This document shows positions 7,464 through 9,487 of a DNA stretch of 9,487 nt, piece after piece (within the stretch, counting starts at the first letter, position 1; each line of letters starts with the position of its first letter). The notes below the pieces were generated by a model. That model was not told where the DNA came from and did no database searches. It saw nothing but the letters and a program-made list of their open reading frames with translations. The DNA is taken from assembly GCA_021545625.1 (NCBI GenBank), contig JAJRVH010000107.1:1-9487 (forward strand), written 5' to 3'. The translations under genes and the position numbers were made by a program. Source of the stretch: Zetaproteobacteria bacterium. GTDB lineage: Bacteria > Pseudomonadota > Zetaproteobacteria > Mariprofundales > Mariprofundaceae.

Positions 7464-7584
7464 CACACACCTCCAACGACAGCTCTGTCTCGATCTATCG
7501 GCCGCAGGCACCCACACTGAAGCACCGATATCATGCTATCACCGGCCGCGATCGCAGCCAGAGGAAAACTTTGCGCCTCCAGAC

Positions 7585-7612
7585 AAAAAAAGCCCCGCAT
7601 TGCGGGGCTTTT
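7585..7612 (-). terminator. Intrinsic terminator of the rpsD-rpoA-rplQ operon
   Basis: Perfect 9-bp GC-rich stem AAGCCCCGC (7590-7598) and GCGGGGCTT (7602-7610) with loop ATT. Read on the minus strand, it is followed by a run of seven T residues (7591-7585). It begins about 20 nt after the rplQ stop codon. The plus-strand side has only a short T-run, so it acts mainly for leftward transcription. Confidence 0.93.
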
Positions 7613-7632
7613 CATGGTCGGTCTGCGACCTG

Positions 7633-8097
7633 TCAGTCCTTGGCTTCCCCGGAATCGCCGGCGGTATTCTCGGCCTTTTCCTCGGCTGCCTTTTCTTCCT
7701 TCGCAGCCTTTGGCGCGGCCTTTTTGGCGGCAGGCTTGACCTCTTCCTGCACCAGCTCGACGATGGCCATCGGAGCCGCATCGCCGGCGCGGAAGCCGCT
7801 CTTGATCATGCGGGTGTAGCCGCCATTACGATCGGCCACGGCAGAGGCGACATCGGAAAACAGCAGGTCGACGAGCGGACGATGACGCAGCTTCGCCAAC
7901 GCCTGACGGCGGGCATGCAGATCGCCGCGCTTGCCCAGCGTGATCAGCTTCTCAACATACGGACGCACGGCACGCGCCTTTGCCTCGGTCGTCTCAATAC
8001 GGCCATGCGTCAGCAGGGCGCCGGCCAGGTTGGCCAGCAGCGCACGGCGGTGACCGCTGACGAGGCCCAGGGAACCATGATGCTTACGATGTCTCAT
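7633..8097 (-). CDS. rplQ: 50S ribosomal protein L17, with a charged C-terminal extension
   Basis: A component of the large ribosomal subunit near the exit-tunnel side. The 154 residues open with MRHRKHHGSLG and contain the L17 core signatures HRRALLANLAGALLTHGRIE (16-35), VEKLITLGKRGDLHARRQAL (48-67), RNGGYTRMIKSGFRAGDAAP (90-109) and AIVELV. The core ends near residue 118; the remaining about 36 residues are a Lys/Ala/Glu-rich tail, making the protein longer than the 127-residue E. coli L17. The usual KLNR/SSHR opening of beta- and gammaproteobacterial L17 is replaced by SLGLVSGHR, and GKRGDLHARRQA resembles alphaproteobacterial L17, so its ancestry is not that of a standard beta/gamma lineage. 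It starts 28 nt after rpoA with GAGG 9 nt before the ATG, and is the last gene before the terminator. Confidence 0.96.
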   Translation of the reverse strand: MRHRKHHGSLGLVSGHRRALLANLAGALLTHGRIETTEAKARAVRPYVEKLITLGKRGDLHARRQALAKLRHRPLVDLLFSDVASAVADRNGGYTRMIKSGFRAGDAAPMAIVELVQEEVKPAAKKAAPKAAKEEKAAEEKAENTAGDSGEAKD

Positions 8098-8122
8098 CTC
8101 TAATATCCTCTTTCAAATTACC

Positions 8123-8143
8123 GATTCAGCTTTCGGCTGAATC
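8123..8143 (-). other. Hairpin spanning the rpoA stop codon
   Basis: A perfect 8-bp inverted repeat, GATTCAGC and GCTGAATC, encloses a 5-nt loop. It covers the last codons and TGA stop of rpoA (8128-8126), with rplQ's ribosome binding site about 16 nt further on. No T-run follows, so it is not an intrinsic terminator. It may be an mRNA processing or stability element, or chance. Confidence 0.4.
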
Positions 8144-9103
8144 TTCGGATTCTTTCGGCGGCCAGTTATCAAGCTTCATGCCCAGATGCAGGCCCATGTT
8201 TTCCAGTACTTCCTTGATCTCGTTCAGCGACTTGCGGCCAAAGTTCGGGGTACGAAGCATGGCCTGCTCGCTGCGCTGCACCAGATCGCCGACGCGAAAC
8301 ACGTCATCGGACTTCAGGCAGTTCATCGAACGAACCGACAGGTCCAGATGCTCGATCGGCTGGGCCAGCAGTTCCTCCAGGCCGTCATCGGCGGCAGCCT
8401 CGGATTCGCCAAGATCGATATCGCTGACATCGACGAATACGGCCAGCTGTTTCTTGAGAATGCGGGCAGCCTCGTTGATCGCCTCTTCCGGAGACAGGGA
8501 GCCGTTGGTCTCGACTTCCATGATCAGCTTGTCGTAGTTGGTCTTCTGACCAACACGGGCCGCCTCGACGCGCGTCGCAACGCGGCGGATCGGGGAATAG
8601 GAAGCATCGACCAGCAGCGTGCCGATCGAACGGTCCTCGACCTCGCGCTCGGCGGCCGGATCATAGCCGCGACCTTTCTCGACCACGGCCTCGAACACCA
8701 GCGAGGCGTCGTCGTTCAGATGCGCCAGCACCAGATCCGGGTTCAGCACGAACACACCGGCCGGACACTGGATATCGGCAGCGGTTACCACGGCCGGACC
8801 CTTGACGTCCAGCTGGATCGTAGCCGGCTCGTCGGACTCCTGACGGATATCGAGTTCCTTCAGCGACAGGATGATATCCATCACGTCTTCGCGGACACCC
8901 TTGATGGTGTCGTATTCGTGCATGACGCTGTCGAACTTGACGCTGGTGACGGCGGAACCGGCCAGCGAGGAAAGCAGCATGCGGCGCAGGCTGTTGCCAA
9001 TCGTTGTGCCATAACCCCGCTCCAGCGGCTCGAACACGATCTTGGCAGAACGGCCGGGAACGGTTTCTTCAACAGTAATATTGCGTGGCGTAATCAACGA
9101 CAT
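8126..9103 (-). CDS. rpoA: DNA-directed RNA polymerase alpha subunit
   Basis: A full-length alpha subunit of 325 residues. The N-terminal assembly domain holds EPLERGYGTTIGNSLRRMLL (25-44), the VREDVMDIILSLKELDIR block (70-87) and LLVDASYSPIRRVATRVEAA (163-182). A flexible acidic linker (about 228-245) leads to the C-terminal domain with SVRSMNCLK (256-264) and RTPNFGRKSLNEIKEVL (284-300). Residues that contact UP-element DNA in E. coli are kept (Arg258 for R265, Asn261 for N268, Gly289, Lys291 and Ser292); K297 is Arg290. Alpha dimerises to start core enzyme assembly, and its C-terminal domain binds promoters and activators. AGAGG lies shortly before the ATG, which follows the rpsD stop by 21 nt. 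The tail ESEDSAES is acidic. Sequence divergence from E. coli suggests a lineage outside the common beta/gamma groups. Confidence 0.98.
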   Translation of the reverse strand: MSLITPRNITVEETVPGRSAKIVFEPLERGYGTTIGNSLRRMLLSSLAGSAVTSVKFDSVMHEYDTIKGVREDVMDIILSLKELDIRQESDEPATIQLDVKGPAVVTAADIQCPAGVFVLNPDLVLAHLNDDASLVFEAVVEKGRGYDPAAEREVEDRSIGTLLVDASYSPIRRVATRVEAARVGQKTNYDKLIMEVETNGSLSPEEAINEAARILKKQLAVFVDVSDIDLGESEAAADDGLEELLAQPIEHLDLSVRSMNCLKSDDVFRVGDLVQRSEQAMLRTPNFGRKSLNEIKEVLENMGLHLGMKLDNWPPKESEDSAES

Positions 9104-9124
9104 GAAACAGACCTCTGTTAGTTA

Positions 9125-9487
9125 TTACTTGGAGTACAGTTCGACAATCAGCTGTTCGCGGATGTTCGGATCCAGCTGATCGCGCACCGGCAACTCGCGG
9201 AATACGCCCTGACGGCTAGGCAGATCGACATCCATCCACTCGGCGGTGCCGCGGCTTCCGGCCGCCTCGGCAGCGGCGTTGACACGCAGGTGTTCCCTGG
9301 CGCTGTCAACCAGCTCGATGCGGGCGCCAACCGGCACGCGGGCGGACGGGATATTGGTGATCTGGCCGTTCACCTTGACCAGCTTGTGACGCACGATCTG
9401 ACGTGCCTCGGTGCGGGAGCTTGCCAGACCCATGCGGTATACCACATTGTCCAGACGGGACTCCAGCAGCTGCAGCAGGTTCAGACC
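9125..9487 (-). CDS. rpsD: 30S ribosomal protein S4, C-terminal part (5' end outside the window)
   Basis: The C-terminal 120 residues of S4, a primary 16S rRNA-binding protein that starts assembly of the small subunit body and in E. coli also represses translation of the alpha operon. The reading frame is open to the right edge and begins there with GLNLLQLLESRLDNVVYRMG, the normal lead into the S4 RNA-binding domain, followed by SSRTEARQIVRHKLVKVNG. The end matches the family exactly (NIREQLIVELYSK). About 85 N-terminal residues are expected beyond the edge. First of three closely spaced genes (rpsD-rpoA-rplQ). Confidence 0.97.
   Translation of the reverse strand, partial: GLNLLQLLESRLDNVVYRMGLASSRTEARQIVRHKLVKVNGQITNIPSARVPVGARIELVDSAREHLRVNAAAEAAGSRGTAEWMDVDLPSRQGVFRELPVRDQLDPNIREQLIVELYSK

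Noticed and set aside
7464..7517. 18-codon upstream extension of the small 61-residue gene
   Set aside because: The upstream ATG lacks a ribosome binding site, and the added residues are irregular, whereas the downstream ATG has GGAGG at ideal spacing.
7521..7544. Short inverted repeat GATA...TATC as a possible operator
   Set aside because: The arms are only 4 bp with an asymmetric centre; this is expected by chance and is not clearly tied to a promoter.
8186..9121. Plus-strand open frame of 311 codons opposite rpoA
   Set aside because: RpoA is certain on the other strand, and the antisense frame exists because of its codon bias.

Overview
This is a GC-rich bacterial chromosomal window in which every supported gene reads on the minus strand, so transcription runs from the right edge to the left. 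The organism is most likely a proteobacterium. The order rpsD-rpoA-rplQ is the end of the alpha ribosomal operon, the S4 and RpoA sequences look proteobacterial, and an AsmA-type envelope protein implies a Gram-negative cell. RpoA and L17 do not match the usual beta/gamma sequences closely, and L17 carries phrases I associate with alphaproteobacteria. A less-sampled class such as Zetaproteobacteria is possible but cannot be shown from this window.

Right block (about 9487 to 7585): the 3' part of rpsD, complete rpoA and complete rplQ, closely spaced, closed by a strong intrinsic terminator (stem 9 bp, loop ATT, T-run on the minus strand). This is core translation and transcription machinery. 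A perfect 8-bp hairpin spans the rpoA stop codon.

Middle (about 7585 to 7217): a small, unrecognised 61-codon gene with an excellent ribosome binding site. After it comes a near-consensus sigma70-type promoter (TTGACT, 16 nt, TACAAT) lying so close to the next start codon that the transcript should be leaderless or nearly so.

Left block (7216 to 1): seven genes in one tightly packed run with overlapping or nearly touching ends. They are an ABC ATPase, an ABC-2 type permease, a GldG-like auxiliary protein with an extracytoplasmic domain, a short DUF4340-type membrane-anchored protein, a HAD phosphatase of the phosphoglycolate phosphatase type, an AsmA-family envelope protein, and the 5' part of a YciO-type Sua5/YrdC-domain protein that starts with TTG and runs off the left edge. 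The first four form a complete gliding-type (GldA/F/G-like) ABC system whose substrate is unknown outside Bacteroidota. Its co-transcription with an AsmA-like protein suggests, as inference only, a role in the cell envelope.

I saw no mobile elements, CRISPR arrays, tRNA or rRNA genes, and no interval longer than 300 bases without a gene.
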